Below are positions 8,618-19,308 of a stretch of DNA of 37,757 nucleotides, piece by piece. The translations under genes and the position numbers were made by a program. Numbering within the stretch: position 1 is the first letter of the stretch; each line of letters opens with the position of its first letter. Origin of the DNA: Chara braunii (lineage: Eukaryota; Streptophyta; Charophyceae; Charales; Characeae); the NCBI GenBank assembly GCA_003427395.1, contig BFEA01000175.1, forward strand, positions 671,759 to 709,515. Reading direction: 5' to 3'. The notes beneath the pieces are model-generated. The model saw only the letters and a list, made by a program, of their open reading frames with translations. It made no database searches and was not told where the DNA came from.

Positions 8618-10006
8618 ATAGTTATGCGATCGGGATCTACCTCCTAGTTGGAATGGGCCAATAGAGGCAGTACATGGAGGGGATCTCTCGGGGACGACAG
8701 AGAGGAAGTGGGGGTAGGTAACGATTCATCCCTTCTACCGTCACCGGAAGCTCCTCATATCGAATGATCCGGTGGAGGTGAGGGAAGTGATCGCCGCTGC
8801 GAGGGAGGGAAGTGAGGTAATCGCGATAGAAGGATGAGAGGGTGCGAAGAAGCGCCGCTCGAAAGAACTCGTATTGGGGGTAGGCGGGGATTGTCCCTGT
8901 GGCTATGCAGTAGACTTCTACCACGTTGCATCGTTCCCATGCATCGCTAAACAGCAGAATATGCCGGCAAAACGTGGGGGCAGCAGGCTGAAGGGATGCG
9001 TGGGGATGAACGGTAGCGAGTAGGCGGGAAGAGTAGAAGTCGCGGAAGAGATGGGGGAGGAAGGGATGGAGGGGGAAGGTGACGGGGGTGTGGATTTGTT
9101 CAAGGGTGAGAAAATCAAGGGGTCGGCGGGATAGCGTCCGAGGACGAAGGCCTATCGCCCGCATCGGTACGTGGGCGAACTGGGGGACGGGTGGGGTTGG
9201 AGGAGGAGGGGGATCGGCTCTGTCTCCGTCGCGCGGTGCTTGAGCTGCAGCTGATGTCGCCGCTGAACGCCGCAATCGTGGTGACGTGGCTCGTTCTGGG
9301 AGCCGCTCGCCGATGAACTGCGATTACCTCCGCAAATATTACTGCGTGAGGACTCCCTTCGATTCGAAACGCGGCGGCGGCACACACACCCACGTCGCAG
9401 AAAAATTGCGCCAAACGTCGAAGATCCGTATTGAGCCGCGGGTGACAAACTTGCCAAATCTCTGAGATGTGGCCACGTGACTGCAACAGTTGTTCGTCAA
9501 GAGCCCGCTCCATGATGAAACTCATGGCGAGGACGGAGGGGAGGACGAAGGACAGGAGGGAGAGAGCGGAGAGAGGGTTAGATCGTCGTCGTTCTCCTCG
9601 CTTTCCGAGGAAGAAGAGGGAGGAAGATCAGAGGGAGGGAGAGTACGAAGGTAGGAAGTATGCCGGACGATGGGGACAGAGCTATGGCTGGCACTAGCCT
9701 TAGGCGCGATGCGCACCGTGTTGGCGCCGTTAGGACCGAGCTCGACAACGCGAAAGCAGCCAAAGAACATGGGAGCGAGTTTGCGGTCGTGTGCACATTT
9801 ACGTACCTGCACTAGGTCCCCTAATTTATATTGATGCTGGGGCCCAGCATTTCCGTTTCGAGCCTCATAGCTACGGACCTGCCTACCGTGGGCCAGATTA
9901 GTCATCCTTTGTCTTTTTCGGGCTAGCTTCGGAACAGCCCGCTCCATTAATTTGGTGTACCTTTTGGCCTTGGCCTTGAAGGCCTTGAGGGACCCAGCTG
10001 AATCAT
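8618..10006 (-). mobile_element. Inverted, internally deleted fragment of the Gypsy element's 3' region
   Basis: On the minus strand this matches the central element from about 18370 onwards. It holds the integrase C-terminal part with YKLGDLVQV-type sequence (10010-9522), ORF A from ATG at 9525, then a deletion, then ORF C (9275-8637). The joint lies at about 9250, where ORF A sequence equivalent to ~19105 passes directly into ORF C sequence equivalent to ~20205, removing about 1.1 kb including all of ORF B. The ATGA stop/start overlap between integrase and ORF A is kept at 9522-9525. The ORF C part continues beyond the point where the central copy runs into its N gap. The copies differ by scattered substitutions, so this is an older relative and not a recent duplication. 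Confidence 0.85.
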
Positions 10007-10741
10007 GCATGTGACAAACTACTTCCTGAACCCGTGCTATCTTTTATACCCTTTCTTTTGCTTGTATCATACCAACCCCCCTAAAAACCCCGTTTCGTTT
10101 CTTGATTTCGGGTGCCGCGTTTTTGGCCCCCATCTTCCGGAAACTTTTTGTGATTCTTCGGTTTTGCTTTATTTTCTTTTTGCACGTCGGGAAAGGCATA
10201 GGAAATCACACGCGCCTTAGCGAGCGCACTGGGAATTGGGCCCGACAGTTGGGAATTCCGGGATGGGAGGAACTTCGACGTGTCCTTTTTGTGTGTGAAT
10301 GTTCTCGGTCACGTTGGGGAAAACTCTCAGAATTTTGTGAGGATACGAATAGGCGTAGGACTTTCTTTTCCTGCGTCGCTCTTTCGCACGCGGATATGGT
10401 GATTTCAATTTTCAATTGGTTTAGGACGTAGGCGAGCTGTAACTGTTTCGGTGCCTTTTTCTTTTGTTTTTTGTTGACGGCGCCACGCATGCAAAAGCTT
10501 TCTCCTCTCTGTCCCCCGCATCGCCCTCTCCCGCACTCCTTTTTCCTTCCCCCCTTGTCCTCCCCTCTCCTCGTAACTGTTTTTCTCCCTCCCTTTCTCT
10601 CTCCCGCTCAGTTCTTTGCGCGCCCATTTCCCCTTTCTTGATCGTCTCAATCTTGGACCCATCTTGCGCTACTTCTCGCGCCTTTTCTTCTGTCCAAGCA
10701 AAGCTCGTGAAGTCCGGTCGATCCTTCGATTACTCTTGCCC

Positions 10742-10798
10742 ACCAATCAGACGCGGGGTATGGTAGGATCTGCCTATCGTGCGACGAGTCTGATTGGT
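10742..10798. promoter_or_regulatory. CCAAT/ATTGG inverted repeat in 5' LTR
   Basis: ACCAATCAGAC (10742-10752) and GTCTGATTGGT (10788-10798) form a perfect 11-bp inverted repeat ~130 bp upstream of the TATA box. Both arms are kept unchanged in the 3' LTR (22069-22125) while the 35 bp between them vary. CCAAT boxes bind NF-Y-type factors; the facing arrangement suggests a paired binding site or a cruciform. The regulatory role is inferred. Confidence 0.5.
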
Positions 10799-10928
10799 TA
10801 ATCTGGAGTTTCGAAGCATCAACATGGCTTTCGCGAAGCGCTCCTCTCAAAGTCTTCTCCTCCTGCTTCTCCTCTTACACTTCGACTTTCACCCTGCATT
10901 CTCCCTCCCTTGGCTCCATCCTCGCTGC

Positions 10929-10935
10929 TATAAAT
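10929..10935 (+). promoter_or_regulatory. TATA box of the 5' LTR
   Basis: TATAAAT in a GC-richer context, preserved at the same place in the 3' LTR (22256-22262), and downstream of conserved CCAAT boxes. It is the best candidate for the element's RNA polymerase II core promoter. Confidence 0.55.
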
Positions 10936-11929
10936 TCCGCAAGCGTGCCCGCAAATCTCTCTTACGTTCTCGACTCTCATGCTAGCTTCCGGGAAGCAGT
11001 GGCTAGGCAGAGTGTTTGGTGCGAGTCGGAAAGTCCTGTCGGGTTGACGATAGGCTGGCCGGTTGCGCGCTTGATCGCCACGACGGACTGTGGGGTCTTG
11101 GTGAACCGCGTTGAGTTTACGTCAGCGGGGTGACGATCGCAATGGTGGGAGTTAGCACGCGACGGTCGGGATCGTAGGTGCAAGTATGAGGATCGATGAT
11201 TGGAGTTGAGTGAGTGATTGGCCTGGGGCCATATTGGAATCCACGGCGAATGCGCCTTTGTTGTTGCGGATTTTTATCTCTAGCGTGAGTGTACGGTGGC
11301 AACGCCGAACTTCCTCTTCTCAGATTTTGTCCTCCTCTATCTCGACACTCCTCCCTCCTCTCTCTCTCTCTCTCTCCTCTATCTTTGGATGATGTCGAGT
11401 CTCGATCTCTCTCTCTCTCTCCAATGGGAATAAGTCTGCATGCTATTCCTGTGTGAAAGAACTTCTTCCGAAACTCTTCCATTAGTTTCCTGGGTAGTCC
11501 CCCTATGCAAGAGCCCCGTCTTCGTGTTTTGTGAACGGTGGATGCATGTGTATCATTTAGCGATCCATCTTTTATCCCTGTGCATACCTCATTTTCGCAC
11601 CTTCCACAGTGAATGTATGTATGGAGGTACGTGTCTTTTTGCGTTGATTAGACGATTGTCGTCGGGATTTCGTCCAAGAATGCAAGAGTGTTTAGATCTG
11701 TAGTTTCGAATGCAGTACGCATGTCATCTTCCTTATGCTACACGACATCTGCAACCAATCTGCAAGGCAGCTTCGAAAAATAAGGCGCGTGGGATCAACA
11801 CCGCGGTGGTTTTCGTGAACCTGAGTCACGGGTCGGTCCCTGAGTTACATGCATGATCGAGCTGGTGAATGTTTTTTTTTCGTTTTTTTTTTCTTTTTCT
11901 TCTCTCTCTCTCGTGTTGGAAAGGATTGA

Positions 11930-12511
11930 TTGGAAACTGCGCGAGTGTTCCTCCCTGATGACGTCTCGGAGTTTTTGCAATTGATTGACATGTGGACTGA
12001 CAAGCACCCTTCGATCGGGCGTCAGCCTCCCGTACCTCCCGNATCAACACNGCCTTTTCCTTACAACGAGGAAAGGACANGTGTATNCNAGTGGGACGTA
12101 CGAGAAGCTGTCGNACAGATCGGCGGGNGATACTACTTCCCTCCGGCAAACCGTTGTTCAGGGTTCGTAGAGGCTGGGTTTGTTATTATCGACANNCACT
12201 TTCCACCCTACTCAATATTGCTCCCCTTTAACGAGNTGATCGTCATTCNGTGGACGNCAGTGGCGCCCCATTGGCCTCGAACCCTGTGCACAGAGTGCCA
12301 GCGTTTCGATCGCTACGAAGCAAAGGGTTTCCACTACCGAATACGGAGTGAGGACGAGCATAAGGAAAGAGCCACGCGTCTGCGACCCTCCACATCAGAC
12401 TCAGAACTGACCAGCGAGCGACGACGGGATTTGATAGGAAAACGAGACACGCGAAGCGTGCCGAAGCCCTTCCGCTGTAAACGACGGGCCGTAGCGCGGT
12501 GGGAAGCTTGA
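11930..12511 (+). CDS. ORF inside the 5' LTR (about 170-190 codons, function unknown)
   Basis: An open frame of 193 codons, with its first ATG at 11990. The protein begins around VFLPDDVSEFLQLIDMWTDK and contains a Cys-x2-Cys pair (CTECQRF) and a charged, Arg-rich C-terminus. I recognise no family. It is unusual for an LTR to hold a frame of this length. A polypyrimidine tract and GTGTTGGAAAG lie directly upstream (about 11870-11917), which could be a splice acceptor, so the real start may be in an upstream exon. Twelve N bases lie within it (11 N sites). The 3' LTR copy is open too, but much of it is suspiciously identical, so conservation between the LTRs is not independent evidence. Confidence 0.4.
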   Translation: METARVFLPDDVSEFLQLIDMWTDKHPSIGRQPPVPPXSTXPFPYNEERTXVXXWDVREAVXQIGGXYYFPPANRCSGFVEAGFVIIDXHFPPYSILLPFNEXIVIXWTXVAPHWPRTLCTECQRFDRYEAKGFHYRIRSEDEHKERATRLRPSTSDSELTSERRRDLIGKRDTRSVPKPFRCKRRAVARWEA

Positions 12512-12746
12512 GAATACTTTTTGGATTGAATTTGGATTTTTCTCTTTTCGCGCCGTGCCCGCGCGCAATTTGCGACGCGCGAAAGCAACCGACTTACTTC
12601 ATTGGACCAACACGAGGGATTTCAATTCTGTTTGTGTCCCCACACTCAATTTCCAAAAATCCTTGGCACACCCGATCTTCCTGTTTTTCTGGGCCTCTTT
12701 CCGCACATCTAACACTCTGAACGAAAGACAGTGCGGGGCGTGAGGT

Positions 12747-12762
12747 TGGTATCGGAGCCGAC
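12747..12762 (+). other. Primer-binding site (initiator tRNA-Met type)
   Basis: TGGTATCGGAGCC directly follows the 5' LTR and matches the complement of the plant initiator tRNA-Met 3' end (TGGTATCAGAGCC) at 12 of 13 positions. It fixes the LTR boundary and the direction of the element. Confidence 0.8.
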
Positions 12763-12819
12763 ACGTGTTGGTTCTGATGATAGTGAGTCGAACTGGCGAG
12801 AGGAAGGAGAAGTCCTCAA

Positions 12820-14340
12820 GTGGCTCGTCGAGATCGCCCTGTGACCAGGTCTCAATCTGATGCGGTTGCACCTGCCATGCCGATGGCAGACGGTACTAGA
12901 GTGATCGTCAGCATTCCTGCCCCTTTCCCCTTCTTCCCCACTCATACCCATCCTGAGGCTTGGTTGGAAGCCGTCGAAACTCAAGGCTAGATCGCGGGTG
13001 ATCTTCCCCGCGTTCTTACCTTGCTACTTCGCAATACGTCACATGAATGGTTTAGAAAGCATACGTGGGTAGATTGGAATACGTTCAAACAAGCCTTCTT
13101 GGCCCGATTCGATACGGTCAGTGAAGATGCCGCCTGGTTCGTGCTCAAAACTCGGCCACAAGGACCAGGGGAATTATTGCCCGATTTTGTGGATCGGAAA
13201 TTACAGAAAAAGGTCCGGCCGAAGACACACCAGCTATCGGCTATCATCGCTAAAGCATTGGAACTAGACCTGGCTGATACAAAAAAATATATCAGTCAGG
13301 GAGACGAGGATATTACAGATACCATACGGGATGTAGCGGCTAAAAGGCGTTCTTGGCTACGAGCGGTAGAACGGTTCTATCCCCGCCCCGACCATGACCT
13401 TCCCGACGGGATCGTTATCGATATCCCGCCTGTTTCGTCTTCCTCTCCTCCGGTGAATCAACCGATCGCAACAGTTAAAAGCGGAAGCTCAACGGAACCC
13501 CCCTCGCCGGCCATAACCAACTTACATCTTGCCTAGATGATCCATACGGCCACAACCAAGCAGTCCGAATGGATGAGCAACTTGATCCAAATGCAGGCCG
13601 CTCATACGGAGCGGATGAAACAGATAATGAGCAGGCTAATTAAGCCTAACCCGGCCCCTGCTCGACCTGCCCCCGCGTCATTTCCACTCTTGTCTGCCCC
13701 GCCTGCACCAAGGTACGCACCTCAGTTCCCTCACCCAGCTAATCCAGCAGGAAAGATCGAGTGTTTTAACTGCAAACAGCCCGGACATTTCGCCCGAGAC
13801 TGCCTGCAGCCAAAGTGTAGTCAGCCCCCACCTGCAGCGGCCCCTGTGGCTCTGAATCAAGGACGAATGGTCACTTTGATGGATACGGCCCAGGGAGGAG
13901 AACTCATAGCATATGCCCCAGATAAACTTTCCCCCTCTACGGTAACGGCGTCGACATCAGGAGCTTCTTCCTCTGACGCTACTGACGTGGTCGACCCACT
14001 CGAATATCTTCATCTTGCAGGCATGGTCGGAGCGATCCGATCGGCCCCTGATGATCTTGAATGGGTCGATCACGAATCCAATCCTAGTCCGCAGTTTCGG
14101 ACAGGAGAAATTGATGTGCTACGAGCACTCAAGCAATTGGACATTCGTGTTCCGATCCCGGTGGGACATCTGCTCACTATATCTGAAGCAGCGAATGATA
14201 AACTTTTGCAACATTGCCAGAAAAATCAAAAGCGCTTCACCTATCAGCGCATACATCGAATGTTGAAGCAGAAGGAAGGAAGCGAGGAAGTTACACCACC
14301 TGAACCCGAAGCCGGCGAGAACCTGAGGCCGCGTGTATAG
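12820..14340 (+). pseudogene. gag: gag, with CCHC zinc knuckle, interrupted by two in-frame TAG
   Basis: Gag packages the element's RNA. The frame is open from 12787. The first ATG is 12877, but GTG at 12820 (GTG GCT CGT CGA) looks like a decayed start. The capsid-like part includes HTHPEAWLEAVE, then TSHEWFRKHTWVDWNTFKQAF and ELLPDFVDRKLQ, typical of retrotransposon Gag. A CCHC knuckle CFNCKQPGHFARDC sits at 13762-13803 behind a Pro/Ala-rich linker. In-frame TAG codons at 12988-12990 and 13534-13536 break the frame, and it ends at TAG 14338-14340. The protease continues in another frame. The repeated use of TAG may mean nonsense mutation at methylated sites or, less likely, readthrough. Confidence 0.8.
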
Positions 14341-14993
14341 CAGCGATCTCTTTAGCAGAAAAAGATTACTTCGTACGAGCTCGGCCAGGACTGTGAAAGA
14401 GCGCAGAATGTGATTGTCAAGTTTGGGGCAAGCCGTTTAACGCCCTTATCGACACAGGGTCTTCTGCAGTAGCCATATCATTAGACACTGTCAGAAAGAC
14501 GGGACGACTCGGATCCATTCTTCCTCAATCTGGCAAGGACAATTATGTCTCAGTCGACGAGGAAGCAATGAATATTGTAGGCATTATTGAGAATGTGGCT
14601 GTAAAGGTTGGACGAGTGCACGTCCTCGTCAACGAGCTCGTGATAGATGTGCGTTCCTATTCCGTGCTGTTGGGACTACCTTGGGCGATGGCGGTGGGCG
14701 CACGACTGCATTTCGATTCGAAACAACTGGTGCTCACGCAAACTGGGGGAAAGCCTCAACTGGTTCCCTTGCGAATTTCCACCCGAACGATAAAACGAAC
14801 CCCTAACTCGGCCCAAATAGGGATGATTCGATACATTAATCCCGAGGAGTGTTCTTCCTCAGACATCGAGAGTGGAATCGGGGAACAGGAATACGAAGAA
14901 GAGCTGCCTAGCGAAGGTGAATGGAAGCACCTGGTCGAACTTTTCGAACACAAAATTCCCGAAGAATTCCAAGTGTGCCCCGACACTGCCTGA
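14341..14993 (+). pseudogene. Retropepsin-like aspartic protease region of pol
   Basis: Cleaves the polyprotein. The active-site motif ALIDTGSSAVAIS lies at 14442-14480 and the second conserved segment VLLGLPWAMAVGA follows at about 14666-14704, with the usual hydrophobic-GLPW pattern. The frame differs from gag by -1. A TGA at 14394-14396 lies upstream of the active site and another TGA at 14991-14993 ends the segment, after which the same frame continues. The region following the protease core is acidic (EECSSSDIESG) and looks like a linker. Confidence 0.78.
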
Positions 14994-15002
14994 AGCTTCC
15001 AC

Positions 15003-15698
15003 GTGGATTCAGGAGACAGCGCGCTTGCGCCTCCGATAACCCAAGTTAGTCCTTCAGTCCTGCTCGGGGAAACCATATTACAAGTATCTGACCTGTTCCA
15101 TAATTTGGAACCCCCTCGCACCTTGTACGAAGGAGCTCTCTCCTTACGAACGCGTTATCGGCAAACGGAACATTATTTGGATGTTTCTACTTTTCCGCCC
15201 AGATCGTTACTAACGACAGGAGCCACCATCACCTTGATTAAACAGGAGGCGGAAGCACCGGTAAGTGATGTACCTGATCTGATGCAAGAAATGACGGATC
15301 TAACGGGGCTAACTGTGGAACCGATCTCGGTTGGTTCAGAGACTGATGCTGAAACTAAAGAAACGGAGATGATCAGCTCCGCTGAGTCCCAGATGATAGC
15401 AATTGTCTTTTCTATTCGTACCAGTAGCTCTGTTTTCTCTAGTGTCCATGATCGGCGGGAACGGTCGGGTGATTGGGTCGATACGCCCCTTAAGATTTCG
15501 AGGGAATCAACAATCACCCTACCAGGTCACGTCCCCACGGAACTTCGGAAATCGTTAATATGTGTGCTAAATGGTTACGCAGAAGTATTGAGCATACACG
15601 ATAATGACATCGGCTTAACTAATGTGATCGAGCACGCCATCCTTACGGGAGACCATCCACCCATTAGCTGCGCTCCTTACCGATACTCGCCAGCTTAG
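15003..15698 (+). pseudogene. Pol linker between protease and reverse transcriptase
   Basis: An open segment of about 230 codons in the same frame as the protease. Its C-terminal part (HVPTELRKSLICVLNGYAEV, then NVIEHAILTGDHPPISCAPY) is the segment that precedes Ty3/Gypsy RT, where pol contains IxTGDxxPI. It ends with two adjacent stops, TAG at 15696 and TGA at 15699, after which the RT frame resumes without a shift. Confidence 0.7.
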
Positions 15699-15701
15699 TG
15701 A

Positions 15702-17040
15702 GCGGCCGCTTTTCAGCGGATTAAAGAATTCGAAGCTAATGGATGGATCGAACCTGCAATAGGTCCCTAGTCTTTTCCCGTAGTAATCATGCCTAAAAAG
15801 GCCAGAGGGATTCGCATTTGCATTGATTATCGAAAGTTGAATGATATCACGATCAAAGATGTGTACCCCCTCCCCTGGATTGATGAGTCGTTGGATGCGA
15901 TTGGGAGTGCTCGATTTTTCAGCAAGTTTGATGTTCGCCATGGGTTCCATCATCTTCTTGTTCGAGAAGAAGATCGTCCGAAAACGGCGTTTGTGCTTTC
16001 CGAGGGTACGTGGCAGTGGATTCGATGTCCGATGGGTATCTGCAACGCCCCCGCGACCTTTCAGCGAGACATGAATATGGCTTTTCAGAATTTCGTGCGG
16101 AAGACTCGTTTGGCGCAGAGCATCATCAACTACTGCGTGATTGTGTATATGGATGACATCTCGGTGTACTCGAATTCCTACGAGGGACACGTGCAGCACA
16201 TTGAATGGGCATTGCACGCGTTACGAGATGCGGGTTTCAAAGTGGCGCTTGAGAAGTGTCAGTTTTTTTCTTACCACCATTTCTTTCTTGGGACACGTGG
16301 TGACAGACAAGGGACTCCAACCGGAGTCACAGAAGGTGGTAGCTGTTAGGAATGCGCAGGTGCCTACGACTATCACACAAGTTCGCGCCTTTTTGGGCCT
16401 GGCCTCGTACTACCGAAGATTTATCAAGGGCTTCGTGGAAATTGCCACAAATCTGTTGGGCAAAGATCAGTCGTTGATCTGGACGCCGGAGTGCGATCAA
16501 GCGTTTTCCAAACTCAAGGCGGCTCTCATTTCGGCTCCGGTTCTTATAAGACCGGATCCCGAAAAGCCTTTTGTTCTCATCACTAACTGGCAGCCAGAGG
16601 CAATTTCGGCGATCCTTGCCCAGGTGGGACCAAGCGGACTCGAGAGTGTGGTGGAGTATGCGTCCAAATTGGTGCCCGCCTGCAAGCGCAACTACGCCGC
16701 TCCAACGGGAGAATGCTACGCGTCTCTCTGGGGAATCAGTCACTTTCACTCTTATCTGTACGGGCGAAAGTTCACCCTGGTAACTGATCATGAGCCCCTG
16801 TTAACTCTGAAGAAATCGAAGGATTACTCGGGCATGATCGGGCGATGGGCAATGGTGCTGCAGAGCATGGATTTTGACATTCGTCATCGGAAGCACGAGA
16901 GACACGGGAATGCGGACGGACTGACACGACTGCGCCGGCCTAAGAAAGTTCCGAAGAGTGAGGAGGTGATTCCGTGGAACGAACCCGAACAGGAGATCGG
17001 ACCTCAGTACGCCCAAGTGGAGATCTTATCAAGGCAGTAA
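15702..17040 (+). pseudogene. Reverse transcriptase and RNase H
   Basis: RT copies element RNA into DNA and RNase H removes the RNA strand. Visible: GWIEPA, VVIMPKKARGIRICIDYRKLN, YPLPWIDESLD, FSKFDVRHGFHHL, PMGICNAPATFQR and the catalytic VYMDDISVYS (about 16144-16173). TAG at 15768-15770 replaces a Trp that is nearly invariant in GPWSFPVV-type segments. At a T7 tract (about 16262-16268) one extra T shifts the frame, and the protein resumes as FLGHVVTDKGL, then FLGLASYYRRFIKGF. The RNase H domain includes FVLITNWQPEAISAILAQVG, ECYASLWGISHFHSYLYGR, FTLVTDHEPL and RHGNADGLTRL. The segment ends at TAA 17038-17040. Confidence 0.9.
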
Positions 17041-17486
17041 GCGACGCGAGGACTAATTTGTCTATTTTACCCTCTCTGCAATACAGGCCGGTCCCTTCCT
17101 CCTCTGTCATCATGACTACCCCACCTGCCTCCGCAACCCCTTCATCTCCTACTAATTCTGCCCCTCTCACGTCCTCAGCTTTCTTTGCCACCCTCCCCGA
17201 CAAATTCTGTTATTTTTGCACGTGCATTGCATGGGTTTATGAGGTCGACTGTCATCCTTTCGAAACCGGGTTTGTCGACTGGGTAGAATGTGCCACGTGT
17301 GTCAATGGTGTGCACGGGGCCTGCGTTCGATATTGGACGAGTAGCAAGGAATGGAGGTGCCCCCTGTGTAGAACGAACAAACTCCCCACGGAGGTTCGAT
17401 TCAAGGCCGCCCGTACGGACGACCTTGAATACTACGAAAAATGCCGACGAGCGGAGGTTTGGACGAATAAAATTTTATTGGCGTAA
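17041..17486 (+). CDS. PHD-finger-like domain between RNase H and integrase
   Basis: An open frame runs from 16974 and has an ATG at 17112, giving 124 codons if it starts there. After a Ser/Thr/Pro-rich N-terminus comes CYFC, then 23 residues, CATC, four residues, HGAC, eleven residues and CPLC. That is a C4HC3 pattern with the PHD signature tryptophans (WVEC and WRCPLC). PHD fingers usually read histone H3 tails, so a role in binding chromatin during integration is plausible but inferred. The frame is -1 to RNase H, so it is either joined to pol through a shift at about 17025 or is separate. It ends at TAA 17484-17486; the integrase frame continues directly in phase after that stop. Confidence 0.7.
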
Positions 17487-18829
17487 TTAGCGGGATTATC
17501 ATTGGGTCACCTCACCAAACACGACAGACGTAGGGCGACCGACAGACGTAGGGCAAACGGTCATTTGGAAAAGCGTAAAACAGACGGATCGGGTTCGTGG
17601 TTGACGGTTCCCCATCCATTCCAGAGACATGATTGGATCCGATCTGCTCACGAAGAACAGGCCGCTCATTTCGCGATACGTGTCACGGAGGCAACTGTAG
17701 ACCAGATCCGATGTTTCTGGTCCAACATACTAGATGATGTCAAATACAATGTCGCCAACTGTCTGGTCTGTGCCGCTGATCGTGCCCCAATTCGGGGACC
17801 AAACACGATAGTACCAACGAAAGTAGAGCGTCCTTTCCAGCGAGTCAATATGGACACGATAGATATCGATGTGCCACCTGGCCCAAACCGCTGTGAATAT
17901 TCTATCCTTTTAGTATTAATTGACCATTTTTCCAAGTAATCGAAGTTTACCCCTGCAAGACCCGCAAAGCCGTAGAAATAGCCACGTACATCGATCGGTT
18001 CCTCTATACCCATCTAGATATGGAAGAAATGCTAACCGACAGTGGGTCCGAATTTAAGGGAGAAGTAGAGGAACTGCTCGCACGAAGGGGTGTCACACTC
18101 CGACATACGACACCCCACGTGTCCCAGTCGAACGGTTTGGCTGGGAACGCCAACCGTATGATTAAAACCGCCCTTTGTAGGAATTTAGCGGCACACGACA
18201 CGCGTCCGTGGCCCGAGATCGTATATCAGATCGTCGAGATCCACCGGGCCACCCCTCACGAGTCCACGGGGTTTACCCCTTTTCAGCTTCGTACTAATAG
18301 CCTCCCCTGTGTCGACTACCGGGGTAACTCGGAAATTGCCGAACCAGGGGGTAGAGACACGCGTACAGCCCTCAAGGCCAAGACCAAAAGGTACACCGAA
18401 TTAATGGAGCGGGCTGTTCCAAAGCTAGCCCGAAAAAGACAAAGGATGACTGATCTGGCCCACGGTAGGCAAGTCCGTAGCTACGAGGCTCGAAACATAA
18501 ATGTTGGGCCCCAGCATCAATATAAATTAGGGGACCTAGTGCAGGTAAGTAAATGTGCACGCGACCACAAACTCGCTCCCAAGTTCTCTGGCTGCTTTCA
18601 CGTTGTCGAGCTCGATCCTAACGGCGCCAACACGGTGCGCATCGCGCCTGAGGCTAGTGCCAGCCATAGCTTTGTCCCCATCGTCCGGCATACCTCCTAC
18701 CTCCGTCTTCTTCCTCCTTCTGATCTTCCTCCCTCTTCTTCCTCGAAAAGCGAGGAGAACGACGACGATCTAACTCTCTCTCCGCTCTCTCCCTCCTGTC
18801 CTTCGTCCTTCCCTCCGTCCTCGCGATGA
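17487..18829 (+). pseudogene. Integrase, one frameshift and a changed catalytic residue
   Basis: Inserts the cDNA into the genome. The HHCC zinc-binding N-terminus reads HEEQAAHF...CLVC (about 17650-17770), the first acidic residue lies in NMDTIDIDVP (about 17850) and the second in LTDSGSEF (about 18041). At the third site the expected Glu of the NG-x-x-E motif is Gly (NGLAGNANR, GGG at 18143-18145), so the triad is incomplete. A one-base loss at about 17936 shifts the frame after DHFSK. The C-terminus has YKLGDLVQV and APKFSGCFHVVELDPNG. It ends in a Ser/acidic tail, and its TGA (18827-18829) overlaps the ATG of ORF A. A 15-bp direct repeat (GACAGACGTAGGGC) lies at about 17520-17555. Confidence 0.87.
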
Positions 18830-19308
18830 GTTTCATCACGGAGCGGGCTCTTAACGAACAGTTGTTGCAGCCACGTGGCCACATCTCAGAGATTCGGCAA
18901 ATTTGTCACCCGCAGCTCAATACGGATCTTCGGCGTTTGGCGCAATTTTTCTGCGACGTGGGTGTGTGTGCCGCCGCCGCGTTTCGAATCGAAGGGAGTC
19001 CTCACGCAGTAATATTTGCGGAGGTAATCGCAGTTCATCGGCGAGCGGCTCCCAGAACGAGCCACGTCACCACGGTTGCGGCGTTCAGCGGCGACATCAG
19101 CTCGGTCAATCCGCAGTGGCATACCGCGATCTTGACCTCGCTGCGCGAGTGGATGGAGCAGGTGTCCAACGTGTGGCAACACGTCCTCGCCCGACCTGGG
19201 TACAACCTCATCCCGATCTTTGCACCGAATCTTGGCGACATCCGTCGTTCTCCGCGCGAGCGGCCAGTTGTGATCCCCACCCTCGTCCCCTTCCCACGTC
19301 CCCAATGA
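18826..19308 (+). CDS. ORF A downstream of integrase (160 aa, unknown function)
   Basis: Starts at ATG 18826 within the ATGA that also ends integrase, and ends at TGA 19306-19308 within the ATGA that starts ORF B. I recognise no domain. Features: an N-terminal Arg/Leu-rich segment (LNTDLRRLAQFFCDVGVCAA), an alternating small-residue region, then SLREWMEQVSNVWQHVL and a Pro/Arg-rich end. No signal peptide or membrane segment, so it does not look like an envelope protein. The related inverted copy keeps both the start overlap and an open frame over its first ~92 codons with conservative changes, which supports real coding. The tight overlaps suggest translation by termination-reinitiation. Confidence 0.65.
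   Translation: MSFITERALNEQLLQPRGHISEIRQICHPQLNTDLRRLAQFFCDVGVCAAAAFRIEGSPHAVIFAEVIAVHRRAAPRTSHVTTVAAFSGDISSVNPQWHTAILTSLREWMEQVSNVWQHVLARPGYNLIPIFAPNLGDIRRSPRERPVVIPTLVPFPRPQ

Larger units (their letters stand above)
10010..12746 (+). repeat. 5' LTR (2.7 kb)
   Basis: This aligns along its whole length with 21336-24092. It starts TGTGACAAACTACTTCC and ends ...GGGCGTGAGGT just before the PBS. By eye most of it differs from the other LTR by scattered substitutions, which implies an old insertion. The block from about 11930 to 12430 is instead practically identical and even shares N positions with the other LTR. Contents in order: T/C-rich sequences, CCAAT/ATTGG inverted repeat, TATA box, CT-rich tracts, a ~190-codon ORF. 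Confidence 0.9.

Noticed and set aside
8637-9275. 212-codon minus-strand frame as a host gene
   Set aside because: It is ORF C of the Gypsy family in the inverted, deleted copy.
13534-13536. Programmed readthrough at the gag TAG before ATG 13537
   Set aside because: Several other stops of the same kind are scattered in gag-pol, including one replacing a nearly invariant Trp, so ordinary decay explains it better.
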